Positions 32,504 to 46,490 of a stretch of DNA of 64,000 bases are shown in pieces. Under the pieces are notes generated by a model. That model saw only the letters and a program-made list of their open reading frames with translations, made no database searches and was not told the origin of the DNA. This stretch comes from Pseudovirgaria hyperparasitica (lineage: Eukaryota > Ascomycota > Dothideomycetes > Acrospermales > Acrospermaceae), in contig NW_022985566.1 of NCBI RefSeq assembly GCF_010093815.1, positions 386,884 through 450,883 of the forward strand, in the 5' to 3' direction. The position numbers were made by a program, and so were the translations under genes. The number at the start of each line of letters is the position of its first letter. The first letter of the stretch is position 1.

Positions 32504-35310
32504 AGCTGCTAGTCTCCAAATGTAGGTCTCGAGACTCATATCAATGCCTGTGAGGTTGTAAAAGCAAGCTTAGCCGGGTTAGTTTCACGCGGGCTGCCTT
32601 GCATGAAGGATTCAACTACGGCTTACCAAGGATTTGCAGTGTTGGTCTACGAAATCGAGCGATCACAGTACTAATACATAACTTCGACCTTGTCAGATCA
32701 ACTCGCCACCAAGCAGCGTTTGACGAACAAACAGAATCGTGGTTAATCTTACGCAGCTTTTTTTTAGCTAGCATACGCGTCTTCGAAGAAAGTCTGGACA
32801 AGCTTTGCCAATAAGCCATCTTCACTCCAAGCTTTCGTAACCCTTGCTGATGGCTTCCCGCTTCGTACACGTACCCTTAAGGGTGCCAGCCAACAAAGGA
32901 TCACTCCCTTGTCGCACTATCACCCTCCGACAAGGTACAAAAACGTCAGATCGGCGGAAATCGATTTCCATCAAATCTGGCTCGTTGTGTCTTCGGCGGG
33001 GCAGGAGCTATTGGAACATCATGTCCTTCGAGCACATAGAGTAAAGCAACACAGTGGTATGTATGGAGTCGTTTGATGAATGGGAACTCCTCTAAACGCG
33101 CATGGGTATAATGTCTTCTTTCCATTAGCTGTCTGAGTTTGGAGCCACTTCGTAACCCGAAAGAAGGCAATAGACAATGCTCGTGTGTGGCATGATCAGC
33201 TTTCCCTGGCTCAGTGCAGATCAAGACTGTATGCACTTCAGCCTCCACTTCCCATTGTTGTTGACTTCCGACTCCGTCTGCAATCGGCCATGTTGTGGTG
33301 TTTCAATCAAATTTAAGCTGCAGTTGGCATTAACCGGATCCGCAATGCCGAAATATTCACATCTATGATCATATATACCTCTACCTTAGTCATCGCCTTT
33401 ACGAAATCTCCGCATCGTGTAACTCTGTCATCGATTTGCTCGAAACGATGAATAAGAACTAATCAAACTTGTTCGGCACGGGCAAGAAGTGAGCCAGATA
33501 CAATACTGAACACTATTGAGACGTGTATACTCAGTCGTCACTCAGCCTTTAATGTTCTCAAACGGCTCTGTGAAGACATCGCGCACTTTCTCTGTAAAAA
33601 TACAGGAGTCATGTTGTTCATGTAAGACACAATGAGGTTGACTGACCAATCGCTGCGTTATGCGAGATGATTATCTTCTTCCGCAACCCGTTTGGAAAAG
33701 AAAAAGAAAAAGAACAGGGACAAAGAGCTAGGATCGATGGTTCACACTTACGCGTCGGTCAATCCTTGGAGCTCAGCCTTGCAGATGAGCGACTCCACTT
33801 AACAGGATGAACATGTCGAATCAAGCACAACTCATGCCAGTAGTAACTGCGCGTACTTTGCAGGTAGTAGTACTTTGCCTCCGCTATGCGACGCTGTCAG
33901 GCTGTGCCACATCCACTCCCTCCTCCTTCGTCGGTCGCTTACCCTTGATGGAATATAATATGAATCTCGTGGCTTGTTATGTTCATTGGCTCGGATCATA
34001 ATACAAATGAGGATTGAGTAACGTGGTGAGACTTGCCTATCACGGAGGGCCCGCGAGATATGAATCTCGAAATGGAATCATAACACCGCGCACACACACA
34101 AGCTCACTACGGACACCTACCGATCGTTACGCAATACACACTCACAAATAGCCCTCAGGAATGCCACCTCCAGCTAGGAAATATCCATGGGTCTCAGGAA
34201 ATCAAACATTTAACACATAGAACCATACGCTTGGCTTGGAACTTGCACCGCACATCGAAATCTCTGATATTATAGGTGTAACACAACGTATGCATGTCTG
34301 ATGCTTCGCCTCTAATATGCGTCCCACACAAATCCCCGCTCGCAGCCGCTCTTCCGCTGCACTTGACCTCGTCCCGGAAGAAACCCTCATAATGGAGCGG
34401 CACTCATAGACTTGAGAAAGTCGTTACATCGTGTAGATAAGCCGCAACTTCTTCATTTGGAACAACTCACTCATATCTGTCGCATGCTGCTCACTCTGCG
34501 CGATCCTCGGGTGTAAGAGCAGGGCCTCGCGGCTGATTAAGATCTCTTTTTCGTCATCCATGAACTTTTGAGGCATAGAGGTCTCTGATCTAACAATCCT
34601 GAGCTCATTTCTGAAACGAATGCACGGCTCCTGAACGGTACAATGAGCGGTCGACCAGTACGTCATTCTTTCCCTATGAGCTTGCCAACTGATGACCTAC
34701 GTTTGTTGTCGCACCATAAGTAATATCCTTCGGTGACTGGAATAGCTGACTGCATATCTGATGCTCAGTAGATGTGTCCGTATCACAGTGGGCATCTGAG
34801 CCATCTGTAGATGTAGTCGCTTGCCATTGTTCATTCCGACTCCACATTAGCTGAGGCTGTGTACGTAAATGAGTGTTGCTATTGTTGGTAGCTTTTGAAC
34901 ACACTCTCAGTCTGCCATGCTCTTGACCCGGTCTTCGATGATTCGGATCCATCTTGCCCCTTAGACACTCCTTCCAGGTCAGTCAGATAATTGTGTGACG
35001 TTCCCTCCGTCCGTGGACGCCTAGTGTCTCCGACTCGGAGATCATAACGCTATGTTTATCTCTTTGAGACCGAAGAGCCTCATGTATCCGTGGACAAAGC
35101 ACAGATTATGCTGAACGTTTCGGACATCAGCTTCTCGTGGTAAAGAGCTGCATCCTCCACACTACGTCAGTATCTATAGACGCGACTCCAGAACTTCCCA
35201 TATAACGCTGAAAACATGCACCCAGCACCTCTCGATTCTAATCATCTAAACTGTCTCATCAACACCCAACTCTCCTTCTCACTCTATTTGGATTATACTA
35301 CACATTCAAA
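32504..35310. other. 2.8-kb intergenic region, no gene recognised
   Basis: Balanced composition with no RIP block. Short frames occur on both strands (for example 32599-32814 and 34674-34952 minus), but none has domain character, consistent starts and splice signals. The last 100 bases contain ATTATACTACACATTCAAAATGG-type leader sequence for the AsaB-like gene. No tRNA seen. Confidence 0.4.
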
Positions 35311-36246
35311 ATGGTTGCCCAAGTGGATACTACTTTCAATTACTTCAATGAAGACGCTGGCTATGACCTGATCCTCGGCACTGTCCAACCCTTCCGCCGC
35401 AAGGTCGACTCCCAAAACGCGACCGCACACGACATTCGCGGCCATGAAAGCGAGTTCAAACTCGATACCCACGGCTTCGAGCTCTGTCACCACCCAAGCA
35501 AACACATGGACCTGGTCAACGAGCCCGACAAAGACATCGTCAAGAAGCACATCTACCCAGAAATCGAAGAAGTGCTCAAGAAATGGTAATTCCCCATTCC
35601 TTTCCCTCTTCCTAATCTCAACTTCTCCCGCACCGACTTACACCCCACCAGTACCGGTGCAAACAACGCTCTTGTCTTCTCCCACGTCACCCGCAACGGC
35701 TCCCCCGAGAAAATCCAAGCCCAAGCCGACGCCTCCACCAGCGACGAAGAACGCACCACCACCGCGACCCCAGCACGCGTCGTCCACATTGACCAATCCG
35801 CCATCGGCGCCAACGCCCTCCTCGAAGACAATCTCCCCGCCGACCTCGTCACCAAAGTCAAAAGCGGCCGCTGGGCCCTAATAAACGTATGGCGGCCCCT
35901 CAAGAAGATCCCCCGCGACCCGCTCGCCATGTGCGACGCCCGCAGCGTCGCCGAGACAGACAAGGTCGAGCTCACAGCCCGTCTGCCCACCTGGAGCGGC
36001 GCAAAATACGGCGCGTCGCGCCCGAGTCTGAGTGCGCTCCACGTGCGCTACAACGAGGCGCACCGTTGGTATTTTGCCGACGAGATGACGGAGGATGAGG
36101 TCTGGGTGTTTAAGATCTGGGAGTCGCTGGATGATGGGTCGGTGGCGGGTGGGGTTGCGCATTCGTCGTTTGTCGACCCGCGCACGAGGGATGTGCGTGA
36201 GTTGCGCGAGTCGATGGAGATTAGGAGTTTGGTGTGGTGGGATTAG
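35311..36246 (+). CDS. AsaB / CmcJ / GA4-desaturase-like oxidoreductase
   Basis: Member of the fungal family that includes the aspergillic-acid hydroxylase AsaB and gibberellin GA4 desaturase (2-oxoglutarate-dependent-type enzymes; CmcJ-like). Two exons, 35311-35585 and 35652-36246, with a 66-bp phase-2 intron (GTAATT...CCACCAG), encode 289 aa. Splicing converts KKW-stop into VLKKCTGANNALVFSHVTR. Landmarks: N-terminal TFNYFNEDAGYD; DTHGFELCHHPSKHMD (~residues 50-65); RVVHIDQSAIGANALL (~134-149), with the His-x-Asp typical of the family; INVWRPLKKIPRDPLAMCD (~172-190); WYFADEMTEDEVWVFKIWES and the C-terminal SSFVDPR. Family length is usually ~270-330, so it looks complete. Codon use is C-rich, unlike the flanking sequence. 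It could act with the P450 3 kb upstream in a small biosynthetic group, but that is inference. Confidence 0.9.
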
Positions 36247-36630
36247 ATGTGCGATGCGGATCTGTGAGGGGGTTGTATTATATTCTGTATGATATCTAGT
36301 GAGAAGATTCGATAGGTTGCATATGTTACCACCCACTACTAACGCTCTGTGCTCTTAGACTTAGCCCCATACCTCATGCATCTTTTCTTCTACAAGACCT
36401 TTCTGCCCAGCATCATATTCACACATAGAATATCGTTATACGCCCATGCGAAGAACCATTACCCTCCACAGACCTAACCTACACCAAAAAAGAATCTTTT
36501 CCTGCCAGGAATTTCAACTCATACCCTCCCTCTGCAAAAATTTTCATATCAATCCATATCCACAATACCATACTCATAAACACACTAAATTCCATAAATT
36601 ATATCACCGCCAAGCACACCGACATCCAAA
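36247..36630. other. short spacer with an A/C-rich leader
   Basis: 3' flank of the AsaB-like gene followed by ~150 bases nearly free of G on the plus strand (CACAATACCATACTCATAAA type), typical of a fungal 5' leader. It leads into the ATG at 36631. Confidence 0.4.
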
Positions 36631-36714
36631 ATGACCATATTCCCTCGCCAACTCGTCTCACACCCAGACTTCCTATCAATCAGTTCAACTTCAATTCGAC
36701 CGCCTCAAGAACTG
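36631..36714 (+). CDS. orphan first exon of a gene truncated at the repeat boundary
   Basis: An A/C-rich leader ends in CCAAAATGA, a good start context. It opens a 28-codon frame (MTIFPRQLVSHPDFLSISST...PPQEL) ending at a GTTAGT donor-like site (36715). Within the next ~60 bases the sequence turns into TA-rich, CpA-depleted repeat sequence and no continuing exon is visible. The simplest reading is that a repeat insertion removed or displaced the rest of the gene. The protein is unknown. Confidence 0.35.
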
Positions 36715-37440
36715 GTTAGTTTAGTTCAGTTAAGGCCTCTTACTAAGAACTAACGCTTTAGTTTAACTTTAATTTAAGATAGTATTAAACTATAAATAAT
36801 TAAACTAAACTAAAGTATATATATATATAGACTATAGTATTAAGATTATTCTAATTTTATAAGTACTAGAGTTAGGCCGTAGGCTAACTTCCCTTATTTA
36901 CTATATATATTAAATACTATTACGTTAATAACTACGCGTTAATAACCTTAATATAGTATTCTAGCGGTCTATTTATACCCCTAAGGAGTACTCTTAAGAT
37001 ATATTTAAAAAGTAGTATAGCTAGACCGAGTGTTCGTAGCGTAATATATATATAAAGAAGCCTTAAGATATATCTTAGAACCTAATACTAACTTAAGATA
37101 CTACTACCTATAACTCGACGATACTATCTCTCTCTAGTATTAGCCCTATTCTATATAAGTCTATATCTACTAATCTATATAGTTATCTAGTTCGAGAGCC
37201 CTCTAGGATAGAATTAGGTAATATAGATAGCGTAGAAGATCTAGATTATAACTCTATTATTAACCCTAATAATAAGTCTATATATAAAGGCATTAATTAG
37301 TAATATCTCTTATCCTTTATTAAGCCTATAGAGATACTTAAGCGGGCTAATAGCTTTAGCTAGATCTAGTAATACGGGTATTATCTCTAATAGATAAATA
37401 ATAGAGCGAAGTACTAGTAGTATTATATATACTATTATTA
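36715..37440. other. RIP-eroded repeat sequence, unassigned
   Basis: Start of the eroded block: CpA and TpG nearly vanish while TpA dominates. No LTR terminus or coding domain recognised; possibly the decayed end of an older element into which the Gypsy element at 37441 inserted. Confidence 0.5.
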
Positions 37441-39107
37441 TGTTAGGACGGGAACCATAATAGACCTATATAGATTATTCTAATCCATGTAGCCACGTAG
37501 TGGCTAGAGCTAGGTTAAGTTAGCTAAGTTAAGCGAGGTTACTATATAAGTAGACCGTATAAACCGATTCCTACTTATTAGGAATTAACCTTATATAAGA
37601 GTAAGATTACTCTATAAATACATTCCTATATCTCTCTATAAACTATTAGACTACTATCCTACGTCTTTACTCTTTATATTTTAATTTCTCTCTATATAGT
37701 ATAACGGTAGCTTATAGAGATAGCTCCTACTACGCGCTATAATACCCGTGGCACTACCTTATATAAGAGACTCTCTCTAAATCTAAACGAAGAGAATAGT
37801 CTCTCTACGACTACCTCTACTAATAAGTATACTCTATAGACTATCGTACTAATAACTAGTACGGCATTCCATATAACCATAGAAGATTACCTAGATAATA
37901 AGGAAGAAGTCTATTATACTCCATCGCGGTCTAGTTTATACTATACTAGACCCATTCTTACTATAAGACTAGACCCTATTAACGTTAATAAATTAATTCG
38001 TTAGAACTAACTAACGTTAACCACGCCTTATAATAATATATATACTAAGCTATATACGGAGAGGTAGTATTAGGCTTAGCTTAAGTAGTAACTTCGCGAA
38101 CTTGATAAAGTATAAGGATAAACCGCTAGACTCGAAGCCGTACTACGCGCTTTAGTACTAGTAGTAACTAACCTATACTAATATAGACTAACTTAAGCCG
38201 AAATAGTCTAACTAAGTCTATTACTATTCTAGTTACCTTAGCCTAAGAAACTACCTTACTTTAACGGTAAAACTAGAAGAAGCTTTTATAAATAGGCTTA
38301 CTAGTATAGCCGATTCTTCTACCTATTCACGAACGATAGTAATAAGATTAGGTTTATATAGAACTACCTAGATCTAACGCTATCTAAACGTTAGATAGTA
38401 TATCGAATTAAATACCCTAAGAATATGTATAACTAGGACACGTTTACTAAATTCCTTCTTTAATACTTTAGTAATAGAGCCGAGCGACGCGAATAGGCTT
38501 AGAGCCATATCTTTAAGACTTAATAGCGAGAGAGATAATCCCCGTTATAACTCCTTAAATACCTCCGACCTCTTTAGAGAGAAGCTAAGGAAGATTATAT
38601 AGTTTAATAATATAACGACTTTAAAAGGTCCCTTAACCCGAGTGTAAAGGAACGTATTAACCTTATAATATCTATCTCTACTAACCTTTAGGCACTCGCG
38701 AATCTCGTAGAACGATATTAGTATATAATAAATAACTAACGTCGTATAGACGCACGACTATCCCTATTAATCTAATCCGATACGAAATTATCTAAAGAGG
38801 ACCGGTTTAGTAATAGATCGCGCGGAATACCTTATAGGCGCTACTACTCTATAAACTTAAGAAGACGAGGCCCGTACTACGGATCTTTCTACTAGTTAAT
38901 ATATCGAGACGCGAGAAACGACTTATATAAACGACCTAAAGTTACCTACTATACCTATAGTAGGATAGGCTATATAGCACCCGAGTACCGCTTAGGGAAA
39001 CTACCGAATACTAATATAGATACTAAGTTAGTTATATACTATAAGTGCTAGTAGCTAGGACACATCGCGCCTAACTACCCGGTATATAATATAAAAAACT
39101 AACTATC

Positions 39108-39335
39108 TGTAAGAATAGGATTATTGGATAGTAGTGTAGCCAGATAGAACAATGGGGTGTATTCTGTCACAGAACGAATTACTACCGAACCCTTTCGGTA
39201 GGAATCCGAGAGTATATACATAAAGGGACGCCGATCTATCTAGCACGTGACTGTTTACCGCCCTTCACGTTACCTCCTAACCCTATTAGCTAAGGTACGT
39301 ATAGGTCGAGTCCTACCTAAGGCTAAGTCCTAATA
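39108..39335 (-). repeat. LTR of copy 1 (left)
   Basis: 228 bp, TG...TA termini in plus orientation (original TG...CA, altered by RIP). Matches the LTRs at 46263, 54841 and 61996. Confidence 0.92.
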
Positions 39336-39819
39336 ATTATCCCTTCCCTCTAGGAAGCTACCCTTAGCGACCTAGATCGTTACCTATCCCTATATCCCTA
39401 TCCTAAGTCTCGTAAGACCTTAGTCGTTCTCCACGCTTCGTCTTAGATACTTGCCGATATTCGCCGATCTAAGATTCATATAAGCGTTTTCCTAACAAAC
39501 TAGATTTTATCCATCTTAACTTCTTATATAGGTGAGATTACCTAATTAGGCCTAGCGTATCACGTGATATGATTAGGTAAGCCCGGGTGCTACCTATATT
39601 AAAATCTTTTCTTAGAAATATTCCTTTCTTCAAAAAACTTCTTAACTCTTTATAGAGTTTTTTAGATTATTAGGTATATCACCCGATCCTTATAGATATA
39701 GATTTATATAGATTTACTACTATTTAGTGCGATTTACATAATTTACTAATTTTCGTGCCGTCCTTAGCTAGTAATAACACAATTCGTAATAATCTATATA
39801 AATTAATAATAATCGTAAT

Positions 39820-40560
39820 ATGGTTTCCCGAAATCTCGACGCTCTAAAGCAATCGGCGCGGAAATAGGCGCCTTCGAATAATCCCTATCTCGTATACGTT
39901 ACTGACATGTCGAAAGCTATTAATCTACCCCGACCTAGGCCGGGCTCTAATAATCTAGCCATATATTATTATAGTTATCGCTTTCCGTCGTACATTGCTC
40001 ACGGCGGTACTAAATCTATAATATACGGCACTTACATAACCAAGAAGCGTTATTACTTATAGATATTTAAGCAAGTTCGAAGAACTTTACGCAGATTTAC
40101 TTATATCGGTATAGATTACTACTAGGCCTCTAGTAACCCCTACCGATAAGGAGCGTGGTACTACCGATCGCAACGCCTTAGAGAAGGCTTTCTACGAGCT
40201 ATATACCTAAGGTAAGGGTTACGCCTAGGAGTACGATTCTAATAAGATCCGTAAGGGTTTATCGGAATCTCTTATAGCTATTATTACCGCGATTGCTAGG
40301 TAACATCGTTTTTCTTAAATCGTTATAGATTCTTACTAATATATATTAATCTCTATAATAGTGCTAAAATCTCTGCCACTTCGGACTTCTTTCTATACAC
40401 CGGCGATATTAAAATTCCTAGAAAAGGTTCTAGTAAAAAGGCTAAGGTTCCTTCCTCGCGCGTGCTAAAGAGCCGTAAATTTAGGGAAGATAGCTCTAAT
40501 CTAGAAGTTTCTATACTAATGGTATGTGGTTCTATACCGATCGTTAAATCTTTTCGCTGA
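39820..40560 (+). pseudogene. element-borne frame opposite to pol, copy 1
   Basis: Fossil. Between integrase and the 3' LTR of copy 1, the strand opposite to pol shows coding character. It opens with an ATG at 39820-39822 and ends near 40560, with a basic Lys/Ser/Arg-rich C-terminal part. It corresponds base for base to 60771-61511 in copy 2. No known retrotransposon domain is recognised. Broken in this copy. Confidence 0.5.
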
Positions 40561-43500
40561 TTTATATAATTCTTAGCGTGCCCACGCCGGTCCGTCCCTC
40601 TCCGTCCCGGGTTCCGCCGCTCTATAGGTTTCTATAGAGGAGTTCATAGCTATAAGGCGCGCTATATAGAATTTATAGCGTCGGAACGAAAGGCTAGAGA
40701 CTTATGTTATAAAGCTCTATACTATACTAAATAAGAACTAGTAGAAGGAATTAGATGTAACCATCGCGGTAATTAGTACTTCTACTCCTACTCCGACTTA
40801 ATCGGTTTAGATCTATACTAATCGGTACTAATATGTCTCTTTTATCTGGCGTTTTGGTTTTTTCGGTTTTAATTTTAAAGCGATCTTACTTCTTCTAGAT
40901 AGATTAGTGCGAGTTTATATAGATCTATATAGATCTTCGTATTTTCTTTTAGCTTCCTTAATTTCATCTTTCTTTAATAATAACTTCTTTAATCTCTTTA
41001 GTAATCTATACCGATCTATACCGATCGGCACCGATTTTCGATGTCCATTTCTCTTAGTAAATTATTTTTCTAAGTCTCTTTTTTAGTTAATTTTTTAAAG
41101 TTCTAAGTTCGAACTTTCTAAGGAAGTTCCTTAATTCCTTAGAATGTTTTAAAGATCTATGTCTCTTTTACCTTCTTCCTTTTAGGCGGCCGTCCTCGGC
41201 GCCGAACTATACTAAAAAATGTCGAATCGCCGTACTTTAGCATAATTCTCTACGATTCCGCGGCTTCCTTTACTAATTACTACTTATACGCTAATATCGC
41301 TGCTTTACTAATATATATTACGGGTTCCCAAGTATCTTCGTTAGGATTATACCCTTTCTAACGAATTTTATATAGCCACGTGCCATCTTCGGCACGTTAT
41401 TAGCCTAGTATCTACTTAACTTTATAGATATCCGCACCTCCTTACGTAACTACTTTATATAACGTCTATTCGGAACGATCCGGTAACGATAAGGTATGGA
41501 ATAGCTCGAGAAGCGTGATATAGAATATATTATGTATCTTTAACGTGGGAGGGAGTTTTAACTTATACGCCTAGTCATTAATTACACAAGTAACCTTAAA
41601 TAGACCTATTATCGTGTAGTTAAGCTTCTTCTTCGGCCTAATACTACGAATATTTTTACTATTTAGTAAAACTTTATCTCTAACATTAAAGATTATAGGC
41701 TTTCTACCCTTATCATAGTGCGATTTACTATAATCTATAGTATCTTATAATAACTTTATAACGCTTCTTTACGTTTAGAATAGTTCTATTATAATCTCCG
41801 TCGCCTTAACGTTAGACTACTCTAATTTATACTAAGTTCCTATAAACTATACTTTATAGTTTCGACCGAAGTTTGCTTCGAACGGACTTACGTGGGTTAA
41901 CGCATATCGGCTGTTATTATACGCGAATTCCGCGACATAGACTAACCTTACCTAGTTATCTTACTTATAGTTATAATATACGCGTAAATACGCCTTAACT
42001 ATCTAATTCTACCGCTCTATCTATCTATCTATTTATAGGTGGAACGCGGTACTAAGTTTCCGCTTAATTCCCAGCGTATAGTAGAAATCCTTCTAAAACT
42101 TAGACGTTATCTACGGACCTCTATCCGAAACTATGCCGTTCGGCGTACTGTAGAGCCGAACTACGTCACGAAGTAGTATATCTATAAGATCCGGTGCTTG
42201 GATCGTCTTCCTTATAGGGATATAGTATAATATCTTTATAAATCTATCTAAAACTACGAGTAAACTATTATAAATATACCTAAGACACTTACTTAGGGGC
42301 AGATCTATAATAAAATCTATCGACAATTCCTTCCATACTTCCTTTAGCATAGGTAATAGCCTTAATTCGCCATATAGTAAGTGTCTATATACTTTCGTAT
42401 GCTGGTAAACGTTATACGTTTTTATATAGTCTTTTATATATTTATAAAGACCCGGCTAGTCGTACGTCCTTCGGATTAAATCGACCGTCCTTATAATGCC
42501 GAAGTACCCTACTAACGCGTAATCGTGCTGTTCCCTTAAAACATTAATTTATAGGCCGCCTTCCGGCACGTAGAGTCGGCCTTAGAAGTAGATCGCGTCT
42601 AATCGTCGTTCCTACCTTAATAACCACGGCGGTTCTATAGCCATTCCCTTTATACTTATGACTTTCTTTACTAATACATCGGAATTCTAGGTAGATTTAA
42701 TTAAGTCTTTGAGGATTTACTCTATTTCTTAGACGTTAGTTTAGATTACTTAATACCCGCTCTAATTCCCGCGGAGAGTCGCCGAAAGTGTCCTGGCTTC
42801 CGGCACTCTATTAGATAACTAGTCTTTTAGTATCTATAGTATAGTATAGTCTAAATTACACTAACTATCTACGTTATTCTACGACGATTTCTCGTAATCT
42901 TTACGCCGTAATAGAGGATCTGCTTTATTCTCTCTTCCAGCTTTATATAAGATTTTAAAGTTAAATATTAACATCCACTTAGCCTAACGTACTTATCGGC
43001 GATTAAGGACCTTAGTCGACATAAAGTAACGTAGATTTACGTGATCCGACAATAATTCAATCTAATATATAGAGCCTTCTAAATAATATCACCATTACTA
43101 AAAACTCTCGATAATTACGAGTAGTTCCTAGTCGTGCGTATCATAACGCGTCTCTACATCCGCTATTTTACGGGAAAAGAAGGCGACCGGGTGCTATTAC
43201 ACCTTATCTTTCGCATCTTTATACGGTTAACTAATGATTCTAGCAATTACGAATCTAGATGCGTCTATTTCGACCCGAATATGCTTCTTAGGATTAAAAT
43301 ACCTAAGAATTAGCGTAGTTATAAAGTAATTCTTTAACGATCGGAACGCATCTCGCGCTTCCGGCGTTAACTATATCTCGACCGACTTAGCTTTACGCTA
43401 TGCTCGCCCACCTATAGGGATTTTACCGCCATTCTCTATAAGTTTATTAAGCGGCGCCGTAATTCGTGAGAAACCTATAATAAATTTATGATAATAGTTC

Positions 43501-46262
43501 ACGAAACCTATGAACGTCCTAATTTAACGTATAGTAGTAGGTTCTAGCCATTCTATAATGGTCTTAACACGCTCTAGCTCTATTTTAAGGCCGCCGTATA
43601 TTATAATAAAGCCGAGAAACCTAACTTCTTATTAGTAAAACTTATATTTAGATAACTTTGCGTAGAGTTTATACTATCTTAAACGATTTAGCACCGATTT
43701 CACGTATTCTTCGTGATCCTACATGCTATCGGAGTAAATTAGTATATTATCGAGGTAAACTACGCAGATCACATTAAGTAATCCTATAAGTGTAGTATTA
43801 ATGTATCCTTAGAACGCTCCTAGCGCATTTATTAGCCTAAACGGCATAATAGTATACTTAAAATGACCATATCTAGTCCGAAATGCGGTTTTCTACTTAT
43901 CTCCGCGACGGATTCGAAGCCGGTAATATATATCTCGTAAATCTAGCTTCGTAAAGTACTTTACCTTCATTAATTAGTCTAAAGATTCACTAACTAACGG
44001 TAATGGGTGACGATTCTTCTTAGTCACCGTATTTAGTGCTCGATAGTCGACGTATAGACGTAAACTTCCGTCTTTCTTCTTTATGAAGAGAATAGATACG
44101 CCGGCTAATAACGTACTACAACGTATCTAGCCTCTTCCGAGATATTCTTTAATATATTTACGAAGAACTTTAAGTTCTAGTCTCGAAAGTAGGTAAAGTA
44201 GACTATAAGGGATGTCTACTCCCTCTTCGAGCTCAATCTTTAGCTTATACGGCCTATGGTCAGGGAGAAGTAACGCGTCCCCTACCGAAAACACATCCGT
44301 ATACTACGAATATACGTCGGGTAGCGTGTCTTTACCCCGATTATTACCATCCTCTTCGTCTTCGTCGACGATCGATAGGGATATAAGATAGACTAGCGAT
44401 GATCGGGTCCGCACGGCGAGGTTCCATGCCTCCTTACTAATAGTTACGACTTACTAGTATAATTTACCGCGATATCGACGGAACGTTAATATCTCCTTCT
44501 AAAAATCAAGGATTAGGTTTAGGCGTTTAAGCTAAGGCATCCCTAGAATCATATTCTATTAGCTAATATTAGCCACGATAAATTCATTAGACATCTACTA
44601 TTTTATTATCTTTAAGTTATGAACTTCGTAATTCGTTATAGTTTTACCTAAAGTTCTAACTTTATATCTATTAACTATAATGGTTCGGCCAACTTTACCG
44701 AGATCGTATAATAATCTACACTCCTTAGCGAGAATCGACGAAATATAGTTATCTTCTACACTAGTGTCCACGAGGGCCTATATAGTTTTATTACTATTTA
44801 CTATAGGTAACGATACTTTCAGTAATATTAGGTCTTTACTCGCCGGGAGGCGCTACGGCTCCTCCTAAGTATATATAATTTAGCTAAGAACGCGGTTAGG
44901 TCTTGCGTACTAGCCTATTCTTTTTTCGGATTCTTATAGTTAGGCGAAATATATCCCTTTTCTCCATACTTATAGTAATAAAGTGCGCTATAATCCTGCT
45001 ATTTTACGACAGGCGTTACATTTAAGCCTATACCTTATCCTTTTCCGCGTTAGGAACCACCGCCTCGATTATTTCGGTGTCCTCTTAACGCGTTTCTACC
45101 CCGATTTACGCTCTTCTAGCGTTAATCGCGGTAAGGTTACTCTTAATTGAACGTATTCGATCGACCTCGTTTCTAACCCGTGTGGGGTTCGTCGGTTTTA
45201 CCTAGAGAGCCGCGTTTCTTAAGGATGCGGTAGTATTCGTTAGCTTTCTCCTCTAATTCGTATAGATGGTTAAAACTTAATAATACTATTCCTAATCTTT
45301 CGTGGATTAACGGGAGTAGTGCTTCGCGAAACTAGAATATGCGAATATTTTCCTATAGTATAGGGATATTATCCTAGAGGTTTTATAGGTATTATAGTAG
45401 TTAAGTAGGTGTCTAGTTCGGTCATTATGCCACGCTTCTTAACTTAGATAGTACCTTTCTTTCGCGTTCTCCGTTAGTTCCGAGGGTATTTAGTATAAAT
45501 ATAGCTAAATGTTTCTAGGTTGTCGCCGATAGTAGCTTAACTTCCTTCTATCTATCCTATTAATCGCGGGATTATAAACCTAAGTAACGTTCTCCGAATA
45601 AAATGCGTTATACTTCGGTAGAAAAGAGCATAGGGTTATCGAGGAAGTACTTCTCGCAGTCTCTCTTCCAATCTTTCCACTCCTTTTAGTTCTTCCCTAT
45701 AAATGTGGTCGGATCTTTAGGTTTCGGTACACCTAAGGAAGGAGTAGGGTAAATCGGTAACGAAGCGGCCGGGTGTACGGTAGATTATCGCAACTCTAAT
45801 GGTGGGTAAACTAATTCCGCCTAAATTAGTATAGGAAGTCGTCTACCTACTATCGTTCCGCGTAGTCTTTCAAGAGACTCGTTAAGTTCTCGTCGTTTTG
45901 CGAGGAGTTTCGCACGTTCGGTCTATTCTTTAAGGATCTATATCTCTTAGGCTTGATTAGCGATATACTCCTATAGTTCGGCGATTAATGGTTATGATTC
46001 CTCGTGTAGCTCTACCACGACTCGTTATCCAGCTTCCTATCGTAGGAAGTCGCTTAGTATATCTACCATTTCCTTATTAGAAAGTTCCGTGATTCGGTCG
46101 GACATCTCTACTTCTCTATTAAGAATAGCCGGATTTAATACTAATTATAGAGGATCCCTATTATTTAATACAGTGTTACTTATCCCTATAGTAGATCGTG
46201 TCGACCTTCTTAGTTCTAGTTAGACTATCTTAACTATAGTACTATATAGGTAGTAATTCGAA

Positions 46263-46490
46263 TGTAAGAATAGGATTATTAGATAGTAGTGTAGCCAGAT
46301 AGAATAATGGGGTGTATTCTATCATAGAACGGATTACTACCGAACTCTTTTGGTAGGAATCCGAGAGTATATACATAAAGGGACGCCGATCTATCTAGCA
46401 CGTGACTGTTCACCGCCCTTCACGTCACCTCCTAACCCTATTAGCTAAGGTACGTGTAGATCGAGTCCTACCTAAGGCTAAGTCCTAATA
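46263..46490 (-). repeat. LTR of copy 1 (right)
   Basis: 228 bp, paired with 39108-39335. Followed directly by the target duplication CTATC. Confidence 0.92.

Larger units (their letters stand above)
39108..46490 (-). mobile_element. full-length Ty3/Gypsy chromovirus-type element, copy 1 (minus)
   Basis: Fossil, 7383 bp, bounded by 228-bp LTRs and a perfect 5-bp target duplication CTATC (39103-39107 and 46491-46495). Parts, read on the minus strand: gag ~46130-44860, protease ~44850-44430, reverse transcriptase ~44320-43430, RNase H ~43330-42880, integrase ~42730-41630, chromodomain-like end ~41500-41240, then ~1.9 kb to the 3' LTR that carries an opposite-strand frame (39820-40560). It is collinear with copy 2 at 54841, same length to the base. 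The LTRs differ at about eleven sites, all transitions, so RIP rather than clock-like decay; age cannot be dated from them. Coding regions are broken in many tens of places. Confidence 0.88.

Noticed and set aside
42111-42350. Short minus-strand open frame with integrase character
   Set aside because: Part of the fossil integrase region of chromovirus copy 1, not a separate host gene.
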